Part shown: one piece after another, positions 1-5,940 of the stretch
How the letters are laid out: every line of letters begins with the position of its first letter
Position numbering within the stretch: position 1 is the stretch's first letter
DNA from: an uncultured Clostridia bacterium
GTDB taxonomy: Bacteria; Bacillota; Clostridia; Oscillospirales; Ruminococcaceae
DNA length: 14,211 bases
NCBI GenBank assembly: GCA_947632425.1
Contig: CANRPG010000029.1
Coordinates: 1-14,211, forward strand
Direction of reading: 5' to 3'
Program-made: the position numbers and the translations under genes
The notes under the pieces: generated by a model
Databases searched by the model: none
What the model was told of the DNA's origin: nothing
The model's input: the letters and a program-made list of their open reading frames with translations, nothing else

Positions 1-59
1 ATGATCTCGTCAATAACGACTAATATCAACAATGTAAGAGCTAATAAAGCAACTTGCAT
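1..59 (-). CDS. Small hydrophobic peptide A (type I toxin-like), 3' end outside window
   Basis: The ATG at 59-57 follows a GGGGTGGTG ribosome binding site (62-70). It reads MQVALLALTLLILVVIDEI and runs off the left edge, so the C-terminus is not visible. The 19 visible residues align without gaps with the complete 26-residue peptides at 3085-3165 and 13854-13934: a short polar start, about 13 hydrophobic residues, then an acidic pair and Ile. Its 5' UTR also shares the box GCGGTTGTTTCCC (121-109) with the copy at 3232-3220. A single membrane-spanning helix is expected. Toxin function is inferred from size, composition and the architecture of the complete copies. The matching antisense RNA would lie to the left of the window. 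I do not recognise a named family. Confidence 0.65.
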   Translation of the reverse strand, partial: MQVALLALTLLILVVIDEI

Positions 60-152
60 TTACACCACCCCTTTCTCCTGTGTTATTAGCTTTCGCCCTA
101 CAGGATAAGGGAAACAACCGCTGCCGTAGTCATATAAGCCGATGCTGTAATC

Positions 153-181
153 ATTATAACACATTCTTTTTATAATTGCAA
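153..181 (-). promoter_or_regulatory. Promoter of small peptide A
   Basis: Minus-strand -10 TATAAT (158-153) and -35 TTGCAA (181-176), 17-bp spacer. The expected transcript starts near 146 and has a 5' UTR of about 87 nt. It lies back to back with the plus-strand promoter at 185-213. Confidence 0.6.
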
Positions 182-184
182 TAC

Positions 185-213
185 TTGAAAAACTTCTTTA
201 CCGATGTTATAAT
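185..213 (+). promoter_or_regulatory. Sigma-A promoter of the AAA+ ATPase gene
   Basis: -35 TTGAAA (185-190) and -10 TATAAT (208-213), 17-bp spacer; a second TATAAT follows at 215-220. The position excludes the in-frame ATG at 176 as the start of the ATPase and supports the TTG at 245. Confidence 0.75.
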
Positions 214-244
214 GTATAATAGGAAATTATGCGGAGGTGACACT

Positions 245-2182
245 TTGTTTACAAAAACCGTAGATGTAAAAATTCTAAAAGACTGGTATGAAGCCAACAA
301 GACCTACTTTCCCGACCCTTTGGAGGATATATTCACAGCCTGCAAGGGCGTTTTCCCCGAGGGCGCGCAGATGAAACGCACGGGCACGCTCAGATGCCGC
401 TTAACGCTGTCTACCGAGGAAAGCGCCGATCAGACGGTGCGCGTGATACAAGGTATAGCAAAGCAGTCTTTCAGCCTTGAAAGCGTTGCCGAAGCGCTCG
501 TGGTGACACCCGTCTTTCTCGGTAAAGCAAACGCCGTCCACGGCGCGCGTGAGCGGATAGAAAAACTTGTAGGCGCAGAGGAATTCAAAGCGCTTGCAAG
601 CGAGATAGCCGCCATAACACCGCAGATAAAACAGTTTTCCACGCAGAGGGTGTTCGCATCGCAGTCGTATCTTTTCTCGATAAACGACGGCTGCGGCTTT
701 TCCACCTATGCAGAGCTTTTCGCCGATCTTTTAGAGGAGCTTGGCATTTTTGAATTCTGCTCCGAACGGCGGATAATTGAGCTGAAACTTACACAAAAAC
801 AGCTCACCGACTCGCCCGACACCTTTATGGGTGCGCTGGCAGACCTTAAAAAACTGGGTCTGAAACGCAAAGGCATTATGTACTGCGTCGACATAAGCGA
901 GTGGCTGAGCATGACTAGTGAAAAGCCCTTCCGCGATATGCTTGCGCTGATAGACCGCCACACCGCCGATAACATTTTCATTTTCCGCGTGCCGTTCGTT
1001 GAGGCGAATATTCTGAAAGATATAAAAAACGCCCTCGCCGACTATCTTTTCATACGCGAGGTAACGTTCCTGCCATTCAGCACGCAGCAGCTTAGGCAGT
1101 GCGCCGAGATAGCCCTTGCCGAAATAGGCTACACCACTGAAGAAAGCGCGTGGCAGGTGTTCAACTCACGCATTGCAGAAGAAAAGCGCGACGGCAGGTT
1201 CTACGGCATAAACACAGTCAAAAAAGTCGTGTGCGAAATGGTGTATCAAAAGCAGGTCAGCAGCCTTACTTCGGGTGTTGATAACGTTATTCGCCAAAGC
1301 GATATTCTCTCACTCTCCGAAAGCAGCATGATAAAAGAGCAGACCAGCGAAGAAATGCTGTCCTCTCTTGTCGGTATGGAAAACATAGCAAAGCGCGTGA
1401 AAGAGATAGTCGCGCAGATAAATACAGCAGTTTCAAACAGCGGCATTGAACGCCCCTGCCTGCATATGCAGTTTATAGGCAGCCCAGGCACGGGCAAGAC
1501 CACCGTTGCGCGTATCATAGGCAAAATGCTCAAAGAAAGCGGCGTTTTGCGAAACGGCAGCTTTTTTGAATACACCGGCAGAGATCTGTGCGGCAAATTC
1601 ATCGGCGAGACCGCCCCGAAAACCGCAGGCATCTGCCGCGATGCATACGGCTCGGTGCTGTTTATAGATGAAGCTTATTCTCTCTACCGCGGCAGCGACG
1701 ACAGCAGAGATTTCGGGCGCGAGGCTCTTGAAACGCTGATAGCCGAAATGGAGAACCATCGCAGCGATATGGTGGTGATAATGGCAGGTTACGCAGACGA
1801 AATGAAAACGCTTATGCAGGGCAACCAGGGTCTGAAAAGCCGTATGCCGTATGTTATAGAATTTCCAAACTACACAGGCGAGCAGCTTTTTGAGATTTTC
1901 AAGAATATGCTGCAAAAGTCTTTCAGCTATGATGAAAATATTCTTTCGGCTGCTAAAGATTATTTTTGCGCTATACCCGAAAGCGTGCTTTCCTCAAAAG
2001 AATTTTCAAACGCGCGCTTTGTGCGCAACCTGTTTGAGCGAACATGGGGCAAAGCCGCCATGCGCTGCCGTTTTGAAAACTCAGCCGAAATATGCGTTGC
2101 CGCCGAGGACTTTTTGCAGGCGTGCAGAGAAAAAGAATTTGACCTGAGTGACGGCTTTAAACGCCGCACCGTGGGCTTTTAA
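245..2182 (+). CDS. CbbX/SpoVK-like AAA+ ATPase with a large uncharacterised N-terminal region
   Basis: A 645-residue protein starting at TTG 245. An open frame extends back to 176, but the promoter (185-213) lies inside that extension and GGAGGTGA (233-240) sits just before the TTG. The C-terminal third is a AAA+ module of the CbbX/SpoVK group: Walker A GSPGTGKTT (about 412-420), the APKT loop, Walker B VLFIDEAYSL (471-480), a MAGY sensor region and GLKSR (529-533), probably with the arginine finger. Such proteins remodel or disassemble protein complexes using ATP. The first 370 or so residues match no domain I can name; no signal peptide or membrane segment is evident. The gene is monocistronic and ends at a terminator shared with the convergent kinase gene. 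The substrate is unknown, and membership of SpoVK proper cannot be decided from sequence alone. Confidence 0.85.
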   Translation: MFTKTVDVKILKDWYEANKTYFPDPLEDIFTACKGVFPEGAQMKRTGTLRCRLTLSTEESADQTVRVIQGIAKQSFSLESVAEALVVTPVFLGKANAVHGARERIEKLVGAEEFKALASEIAAITPQIKQFSTQRVFASQSYLFSINDGCGFSTYAELFADLLEELGIFEFCSERRIIELKLTQKQLTDSPDTFMGALADLKKLGLKRKGIMYCVDISEWLSMTSEKPFRDMLALIDRHTADNIFIFRVPFVEANILKDIKNALADYLFIREVTFLPFSTQQLRQCAEIALAEIGYTTEESAWQVFNSRIAEEKRDGRFYGINTVKKVVCEMVYQKQVSSLTSGVDNVIRQSDILSLSESSMIKEQTSEEMLSSLVGMENIAKRVKEIVAQINTAVSNSGIERPCLHMQFIGSPGTGKTTVARIIGKMLKESGVLRNGSFFEYTGRDLCGKFIGETAPKTAGICRDAYGSVLFIDEAYSLYRGSDDSRDFGREALETLIAEMENHRSDMVVIMAGYADEMKTLMQGNQGLKSRMPYVIEFPNYTGEQLFEIFKNMLQKSFSYDENILSAAKDYFCAIPESVLSSKEFSNARFVRNLFERTWGKAAMRCRFENSAEICVAAEDFLQACREKEFDLSDGFKRRTVGF

Positions 2183-2188
2183 AAAACA

Positions 2189-2222
2189 AGACCGGAGAGC
2201 CTTACACTTTCCGGTCTGTATT
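2189..2222. terminator. Bidirectional intrinsic terminator between convergent genes
   Basis: Stem AGACCGGA (2189-2196) / TCCGGTCT (2210-2217) with a 13-nt loop. A T-rich tract follows on the plus strand (from 2219) and an A-rich tract precedes it (2181-2186), which gives a U-run on the minus strand. It serves both the ATPase gene and the kinase-like gene. Confidence 0.85.
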
Positions 2223-2249
2223 TTTATTATGTCAGCGATGCTAGTGCGT

Positions 2250-2873
2250 TCAGTCTTTTTTGTTCTTCTGCTCAATGTAGCCGAGAATTATATCTACCGC
2301 GCCTTGCAGCCCCGTCTTTGAGGAGTTTATGCAAAGGTCGTAATTTTTCGCCTCGCCCCAGCGCATATCTGTGTAGTAGTTGTAGTAACTCGCCCTGCGC
2401 TTGTCCGTCTTGCGGATAAAATCCTCCACCTTGTCTTTTTCAATATCATATCTCTGAAGTATGCGCCTTTTCTTTTCAACAATGTTGCCGACTATAAAGA
2501 AGTTCAGCACGTTGGTGTGCTCTTTCAATACATAGTCAGCGCACCTGCCGACAATAACACACGGCTCTTTTGAAAGCTCTTTTATAGTATCGAACTGCGC
2601 CAGAAAAATTTTGTGGTTTATCGGCATATTGTCAGAAATTATCCTGCCGTCAGAAGTAGGCGTGTAGCTGCCCATGACCAGCGAATACAACAGGCTGTTT
2701 GAATACGTTTCGTCATGCCGCACAAAAAGGTCCTCGCACAGACCGCTGCGTTTTGCAGCCTCGCTCAAAAGCTCCTTGTCGTAAAAAGGTATGCCCAGCT
2801 TTTCTGCGATCATCTTTCCTATCTCGTGTCCGCCGCTGCCAAATTCACGGCTTATTGTAATAACGTTTTTCAT
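2250..2873 (-). CDS. Cytidylate kinase-like family protein
   Basis: A 207-residue protein. The ATG at 2873 is chosen over the one at 2891 because GGAGGT (2886-2881) sits 7 nt before it and the next residues, MKNVITISREFGSGG, match the usual start of the family. The N-terminus has the atypical P-loop SREFGSGGHEIGK (residues 8-20), followed by FYDKELL; a VGRCADYVL motif and the Arg-rich lid-like segment KTDKRRASYYNYYTDMRWG come later. This is the pattern of the second cytidylate-kinase family (Cytidylate_kin2), whose members are predicted nucleoside-monophosphate kinases of uncertain physiological substrate. It is not the housekeeping cmk, which has a classical GxxxxGKS P-loop. Its promoter lies in one copy of a 51-bp repeat (2918-2968). 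Confidence 0.85.
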   Translation of the reverse strand: MKNVITISREFGSGGHEIGKMIAEKLGIPFYDKELLSEAAKRSGLCEDLFVRHDETYSNSLLYSLVMGSYTPTSDGRIISDNMPINHKIFLAQFDTIKELSKEPCVIVGRCADYVLKEHTNVLNFFIVGNIVEKKRRILQRYDIEKDKVEDFIRKTDKRRASYYNYYTDMRWGEAKNYDLCINSSKTGLQGAVDIILGYIEQKNKKD

Positions 2874-2917
2874 ATCAAACACCTCCTGCAAAGTTAAGCC
2901 TATATTGCTATAATATT

Positions 2918-2968
2918 ATTATACCACACCTTACCGCTTTATGTCAACCCACGCACTTTGCAAAAAAG
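2918..2968 (-). repeat. Direct repeat copy 1, containing the kinase-like gene's promoter
   Basis: Matches 3277-3327 at 45 of 51 positions with no gaps (offset 359 bp). It contains minus-strand -35 TTGACA (2947-2942) and -10 TATAAT (2923-2918), 18-bp spacer, which drive the kinase-like gene. The 17-bp core at 2934-2950 is identical in both copies. Confidence 0.8.
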
Positions 2969-2970
2969 TC

Positions 2971-2999
2971 TTGACAAATAATTTTTGCCGGTGTATAAT
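2971..2999 (+). promoter_or_regulatory. Promoter of antisense RNA B
   Basis: Perfect sigma-A hexamers: -35 TTGACA (2971-2976) and -10 TATAAT (2994-2999), 17-bp spacer. No plus-strand ORF with a ribosome binding site follows before the terminator at 3056-3093, so the product should be a short RNA. The -10 and downstream sequence, TATAATATAAATAGAAA, recurs in the promoter of antisense RNA C. Confidence 0.8.
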
Positions 3000-3005
3000 A
3001 TAAAT

Positions 3006-3093
3006 AGAAAAAGAAGCACCGACTTTGACTAAGCGGTTGCTTCCCACAATCAGTTAAATAACCGCTTGTTTGGAACGCCTGCGGTTATTTTTT
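3006..3093 (+). ncRNA. Antisense RNA B, predicted antitoxin RNA
   Basis: A predicted RNA of about 88 nt from the promoter at 2971-2999 to the U-run after the hairpin 3056-3090. It converges on peptide gene B and overlaps that mRNA's last two Lys codons, stop codon and 3' tail, but not its ribosome binding site. It carries AGCGGTTGCTTCCC (from 3032), which resembles the 5' UTR box of the peptide mRNA. Its terminator arm AAATAACCGC (3056-3065) can pair with the mRNA box GCGGTTGTTT over 10 positions, one of them G-U. Antitoxin function is inferred. Confidence 0.6.
3056..3093. terminator. Shared terminator hairpin of locus B
   Basis: Stem AAATAACCGC (3056-3065) / GCGGTTATTT (3081-3090), 15-nt loop, followed by more T on the plus strand. 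It ends antisense RNA B and probably also the peptide B mRNA, whose stop codon (3087-3085) is inside the stem. Confidence 0.75.
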
Positions 3094-3165
3094 CTTAATA
3101 TTCTTAATGATCTCATTTATTACAACGAGAAGCACTATGGTCAGAGCAATACTTGCTATACCCAT
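3085..3165 (-). CDS. Small hydrophobic peptide B (type I toxin-like), 26 aa
   Basis: ATG at 3165 and TAA at 3087-3085, preceded by an AGGGGGTGAT ribosome binding site. The product begins MGIASIALTIVLLVVINEII and ends with a basic tail of the form KNIKKK. It has one predicted transmembrane helix with lysines at the C-terminal end. It has the same length as peptide C and the same pattern as A and C: 13-14 hydrophobic residues, [ND][ED]II at 17-20, then Lys/Asn. It has its own promoter (3277-3306), a 5' UTR of about 105 nt, and a convergent antisense RNA. These features fit a type I toxin of the broad class that includes Fst and other short membrane peptides, but I do not recognise the peptide itself. 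A regulatory or membrane-associated role other than toxicity is possible. Confidence 0.72.
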   Translation of the reverse strand: MGIASIALTIVLLVVINEIIKNIKKK

Positions 3166-3219
3166 AAATATCACCCCCTACCTATATGTAATTCAGATCA
3201 GATCTGTTACAAGGTATAA

Positions 3220-3232
3220 GGGAAACAACCGC
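3220..3232 (-). promoter_or_regulatory. Conserved 5' UTR box of peptide B mRNA
   Basis: GCGGTTGTTTCCC in the peptide mRNA, identical to 121-109 upstream of peptide A; the similarity continues into TTAT. In locus C the counterpart is GTGGTTATTCTCCC (13802-13815). Its first ten bases can pair with AAATAACCGC at the end of the same mRNA or in the antisense RNA, which suggests a 5'-3' foldback or an antisense contact site. Confidence 0.6.
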
Positions 3233-3276
3233 CCGAATAGTCCAGTTTCGGTGCTAATGCCTATTGGCACATATAT

Positions 3277-3327
3277 ATTATAGCATATCTTGCCGCTTTA
3301 TGTCAACCCGCGCGCTTTGCAAAAAAG
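3277..3327 (-). repeat. Direct repeat copy 2, containing the promoter of peptide B
   Basis: The second copy of the 51-bp repeat seen at 2918-2968. It carries minus-strand -35 TTGACA (3306-3301) and -10 TATAAT (3282-3277), 18-bp spacer, placed to transcribe peptide B from about 3270. Confidence 0.8.
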
Positions 3328-3339
3328 CATAGATATTTC

Positions 3340-3369
3340 ACGCCTTTGGTGAACAAATCATCACGGCGT
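3340..3369 (-). terminator. Possible weak terminator after the aroF-pheA operon
   Basis: ACGCC (3340-3344) with GGCGT (3365-3369), and an inner GTGA/TCAC helix. It includes the stop codon of the 67-residue gene. On the minus strand the T-run comes only about 12 nt later (3326-3321), so termination may be inefficient; on the plus strand a T6 follows directly, but no plus-strand gene is evident. Confidence 0.3.
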
Positions 3370-3564
3370 TTTTTGTGCGATTTCGTCAATGCGGTCGCAC
3401 ACATCGTCTATAACGTCCTCAAGCTCCTCGTGCTCGTCAGCCCAGTCCTCAAAATCTTGTGACATCTCATCTTTCGGTCTGCGCTTGTCAAGCTTCGCAA
3501 GCTCTTCTTTCAGCTCTTTTAAATATTCTTCCATCTGAAAGATATTCATGTTTTCAATATCCAT
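3361..3564 (-). CDS. Small acidic helical protein of unknown function, third gene of the aroF-pheA operon
   Basis: A 67-residue protein rich in Glu, Asp and Lys. Two predicted helical stretches (about 8-28, MEEYLKELKEELAKLDKRR, and 38-64) have heptad-like spacing, so a coiled coil or helical hairpin is likely. There is no signal peptide or membrane segment. The ATG at 3564 is preceded by GAGG (3574-3571) and lies 9 nt after the pheA stop codon, so the gene is almost certainly co-transcribed and translated with pheA. I do not recognise a family. Its position suggests expression under the same phenylalanine control, but nothing in the sequence shows a role in aromatic synthesis. Confidence 0.75.
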   Translation of the reverse strand: MDIENMNIFQMEEYLKELKEELAKLDKRRPKDEMSQDFEDWADEHEELEDVIDDVCDRIDEIAQKTP

Positions 3565-3573
3565 ATTATCCTC

Positions 3574-4401
3574 TTAAACGGCGTATTCATCATAGCAGCC
3601 AAGCAGCCTGTAGTATGCCAGCTGACTTTTCAGCTTTTCAAAAAGACCGTTTTTGCGCATCTTTTCAAAGTCGCCCACAAAATCTATATAGAACATAAAC
3701 TCAAAGTCGGTATCCGGTATGGGCCGGCTTTCTATTTTTGTAAGATCAGCGCCGTTTTCAGCAAGCAGCCCCAGCAGAGAGTAAAGCGAACCGCATTTGT
3801 TTTCAAGGCTGCAAATTATGCTTATCTTGCCGCCCGACAAAACATCGTCTTTGGCGGTGTTTTTTATGCATATGAACCTCGTGAAATTGCGGTCGCTGTC
3901 CTGAATATCTCTTTTAAATATCTTCAGACCATATTCCTTCGCGCAGTCCTCACTGCAAATAGCGGCTATCTCTTTGTCGCCTTGCTGTGAAACATATCTC
4001 GCAGCCGTCGCAGTGTTGGGATAGCCCTCCTGCTCCAGCTTGTTCTTCTTCAAAAACTCTCTGCACTGACCCAAAGCCTGCTCGTGAGAAAGCACCTTTT
4101 TAACGTCCGTCGCCGCCGCGCCCTCAATACCTGCAAGGCAGTGGCGAATGGGTATTCTCACCGCTTTTATTATGCTGACTTCGTGCCGCCGCAAAAGGTC
4201 ATACACCGCCGAGACCGAGCCGTTTGTAGAATTTTCTATCGGCAGAACGCCATAGTCGCACAGCCCGTTTTCTACCGAGGTAAACACCGCGTCAAAACTG
4301 CGCATGAACATTATGTCCGCACCCTCGCCGAAAGCCGCTTTGCAAGCCGTCTGAGAGTTTGCCCCGTATGTGCCCTGACAAGCTACCGTCATGCCGCTCA
4401 T
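3574..4401 (-). CDS. pheA: Prephenate dehydratase
   Basis: A 275-residue cytosolic enzyme that converts prephenate to phenylpyruvate, the committed step to phenylalanine. The catalytic region spans about 5-180, with LPIENSTNGSV (53-63) and the catalytic NFTRF motif (TRF at 174-176). A C-terminal ACT domain (about 190-270) carries ESRP (224-227) and NKCGSLYSLL (201-210), the counterpart of the Phe-binding GAL motif, so feedback inhibition by Phe is expected. There is no N-terminal chorismate mutase domain, so the mutase must be encoded elsewhere. The ATG shares one base with the TGA of the DAHP synthase gene (TGATG), and AGGAG lies within the end of that gene, indicating translational coupling. 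Confidence 0.95.
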   Translation of the reverse strand: MSGMTVACQGTYGANSQTACKAAFGEGADIMFMRSFDAVFTSVENGLCDYGVLPIENSTNGSVSAVYDLLRRHEVSIIKAVRIPIRHCLAGIEGAAATDVKKVLSHEQALGQCREFLKKNKLEQEGYPNTATAARYVSQQGDKEIAAICSEDCAKEYGLKIFKRDIQDSDRNFTRFICIKNTAKDDVLSGGKISIICSLENKCGSLYSLLGLLAENGADLTKIESRPIPDTDFEFMFYIDFVGDFEKMRKNGLFEKLKSQLAYYRLLGCYDEYAV

Positions 4402-5411
4402 CAGTACATCTCCTTAACGGTATCATACAGCGTGCCTACCTGCTTTGAAAGCTCGTCAAACATCTGCGGCGTTATCGACTGCTGACCGTCGCACAGCGCG
4501 TGAGGAGGATCGTTGTGTACTTCTATGATAAGACCGTCAGCGCCGGCAGCAACAGCCGCAAGGCTCATCGGCTTTACCATAGCCGCAATGCCGGTAGCGT
4601 GGCTGGGGTCTATAATAACGGGAAGATGCGTTTTTTCTTTGAGAACGGGTATAGCCGAAAGATCGAGAGTGTTTCTCGTTGCCGTTTCAAAAGTCCTTAT
4701 TCCCCTCTCGCAGAGTATTACATTCTCGTTGCCGCCTGCCATAATGTACTCCGCGCTCATCAGAAGTTCCTGTATCGTAGCCGAAAGACCGCGCTTTAAA
4801 AGTATCGGCTTGTTTATCTTGCCAAGAGCTTTCAGAAGCTCGAAGTTCTGCATATTTCTCGCGCCTACTTGAATAAGGTCAACGTTTTCAAAAAGCGGCA
4901 GCTGCGAAAGATCCATTATCTCTGTAACGATCGGCATACCGGTCTTTGCCTTAGCCTCCGATAAAAGCTCCAGACCGTTAGCTCTCAGACCTTGAAACGC
5001 ATACGGCGAAGTCCTCGGCTTGAACGCACCGCCCCTTAGTATCTTCGCGCCCGATGCCTTTACAGACTGTGCTATTGAGCATATCTGCTCCTCGCTCTCG
5101 ACCGAGCAAGGACCTGCAATAAGCGTGAATGAGCCCTTGCCCACCTTTACGCCGCTGACGTCTACTATCGTGTCATTCGGGTGGAATTTGCGGTTTGCCT
5201 TTTTGTAAGGCTCTTGTATGCGCTTTACAGACTCAACTATGTCCAGAGCCTCCAGCATTTCAATGTCCACATGGCTCGTGTCGCCCACAAGACCCAGTAC
5301 AGTAGAGTGCGAGCCCTTTATAGCTTCGATCTCTACGCTCTGCTGTTTAAGCCAGTCTTTCAGATGCTCTACCTGTCCTCTGTCAGCATTCTTTCTCAAT
5401 ACGATGATCAT
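4401..5411 (-). CDS. aroF: 3-deoxy-7-phosphoheptulonate (DAHP) synthase, class I beta
   Basis: A 336-residue enzyme that condenses phosphoenolpyruvate and erythrose 4-phosphate in the first step of the shikimate pathway. The first 70 residues (MIIVLRKNAD...) form the ferredoxin-like/ACT-type regulatory domain seen in Thermotoga-type enzymes. The barrel follows, with GPCSVES (100-106), KPRTSPYAFQG (131-141), QVGARNMQN (181-189), KRG (206-208), CERGIRTFE (234-242) and DPSHATG (268-274); the metal ligands and PEP-binding residues lie in these motifs. The ATG at 5411 follows AAAGGAAG. A Phe-rich leader and terminator lie upstream, so expression of the first pathway step appears tied to phenylalanine supply together with pheA. 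The symbol aroF is used for this type in Bacillota; other names are also used. Confidence 0.95.
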   Translation of the reverse strand: MIIVLRKNADRGQVEHLKDWLKQQSVEIEAIKGSHSTVLGLVGDTSHVDIEMLEALDIVESVKRIQEPYKKANRKFHPNDTIVDVSGVKVGKGSFTLIAGPCSVESEEQICSIAQSVKASGAKILRGGAFKPRTSPYAFQGLRANGLELLSEAKAKTGMPIVTEIMDLSQLPLFENVDLIQVGARNMQNFELLKALGKINKPILLKRGLSATIQELLMSAEYIMAGGNENVILCERGIRTFETATRNTLDLSAIPVLKEKTHLPVIIDPSHATGIAAMVKPMSLAAVAAGADGLIIEVHNDPPHALCDGQQSITPQMFDELSKQVGTLYDTVKEMY

Positions 5412-5445
5412 TGTTTTTTCTTCCTTTCAAAATACAAAAATTTGC

Positions 5446-5480
5446 AAAATAAAAACCGCGGCAACGTTTTGTCACCGCGG
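5446..5480 (-). terminator. Attenuator terminator of the aroF-pheA operon
   Basis: In the RNA: CCGCGGTGAC (5480-5471), loop AAAAC, GTTGCCGCGG (5465-5456), then TTTTTATTTT. The stem has ten pairs including two G-U. It lies between the leader peptide stop and the aroF ribosome binding site, so it must be read through for aroF-pheA expression. Confidence 0.9.
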
Positions 5481-5512
5481 AGAGCTTACAATATCATGCT
5501 ATGTACAAAAGC

Positions 5513-5599
5513 TCATTTTTCACGGCAACACAAATCAGACTTTCCAAAAAACGAAAAGTCAAAAAAGCCGTTAAAAAATCGAGCGTTCATAATATACAT
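5513..5599 (-). CDS. Phenylalanine-rich leader peptide of aroF-pheA
   Basis: A 28-codon ORF with ATG 5599-5597, TGA 5515-5513 and GGAG (5611-5608) 8 nt before the start. Codons 8-18 read FFNGFFDFSFF, seven Phe codons among eleven. This is the classic form of a ribosome-mediated attenuation leader, comparable in principle to PheL of enteric bacteria. Codons 24-27 contain GTTGCCGTG (5529-5521), which nearly repeats the terminator's 3' arm GTTGCCGCG (5465-5457) and can pair with its 5' arm. A ribosome stalled at the Phe codons leaves this segment free to form an antiterminator; one that reaches the stop covers it and lets the terminator form. The mechanism is inferred from these complementarities. 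Confidence 0.88.
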   Translation of the reverse strand: MYIMNARFFNGFFDFSFFGKSDLCCREK

Positions 5600-5638
5600 A
5601 GCCGTTTCTCCTATATAGTATCATATCTTGCAACAGTT

Positions 5639-5667
5639 ATTATAACACCATTTCGCCTGCTTGTCAA
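5639..5667 (-). promoter_or_regulatory. Promoter of the aroF-pheA operon
   Basis: Perfect hexamers: -35 TTGACA (5667-5662) and -10 TATAAT (5644-5639), 17-bp spacer. The transcript should begin near 5632, giving a leader of about 220 nt before aroF. Confidence 0.88.
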
Positions 5668-5940
5668 GCAGTATATAAAAAAATTTTTCCAAAGCAGTGG
5701 AGAGCCGAACACGAGCCGCCGCATGCCTTTGATTTTATGTCATTACGACATTCGCAAAGAAAAAATAAAATGTTATCTCAAAAAGTTTTCACCGCGAGGT
5801 GCGAAGCAGTTTTTGCAGAGCAGATTTTCGTCAAGACTAGGCGACCGACCGCAGGCATACTTTGTGTATGGCAAGGAAGGTCAACGAAGTATTGGCGGAA
5901 AGATGCCTGCAAAAACCGGCTTGGGAGAGGCGATACACTG
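5668..5940. other. Non-coding region, probably repeat-derived
   Basis: No ORF here has a ribosome binding site or protein-like composition. The region holds an inverted pair GCAGGCAT (5851-5858) / ATGCCTGC (5903-5910), a small hairpin CACC-GCGA-GGTG (5790-5801), a near-repeat around GAAGCAG / AGAGCAG (5813-5824), and an AT-rich stretch at 5760-5785. The style is that of dispersed intergenic repeats in gut Clostridia; multi-copy status cannot be shown from one window. No clear terminator for the gene ending at 5941 is seen. Confidence 0.4.

Noticed and set aside
176..244. N-terminal extension of the AAA+ ATPase from the ATG at 176
   Set aside because: The promoter at 185-213 lies inside it, and a strong ribosome binding site sits directly before the TTG at 245.
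1433..1915. Long minus-strand ORF (160 codons) inside the ATPase gene
   Set aside because: No ribosome binding site and no protein-like features; it mirrors the codon pattern of the real gene on the other strand.
3032..3090. GCGGTTGCTTCCC and ATAACCGC segments as a tRNA gene or rho-independent leader of the kinase-like gene
   Set aside because: No cloverleaf can be formed, and the orientation (plus) is opposite to the kinase-like gene. The convergent peptide/antisense arrangement explains them better.
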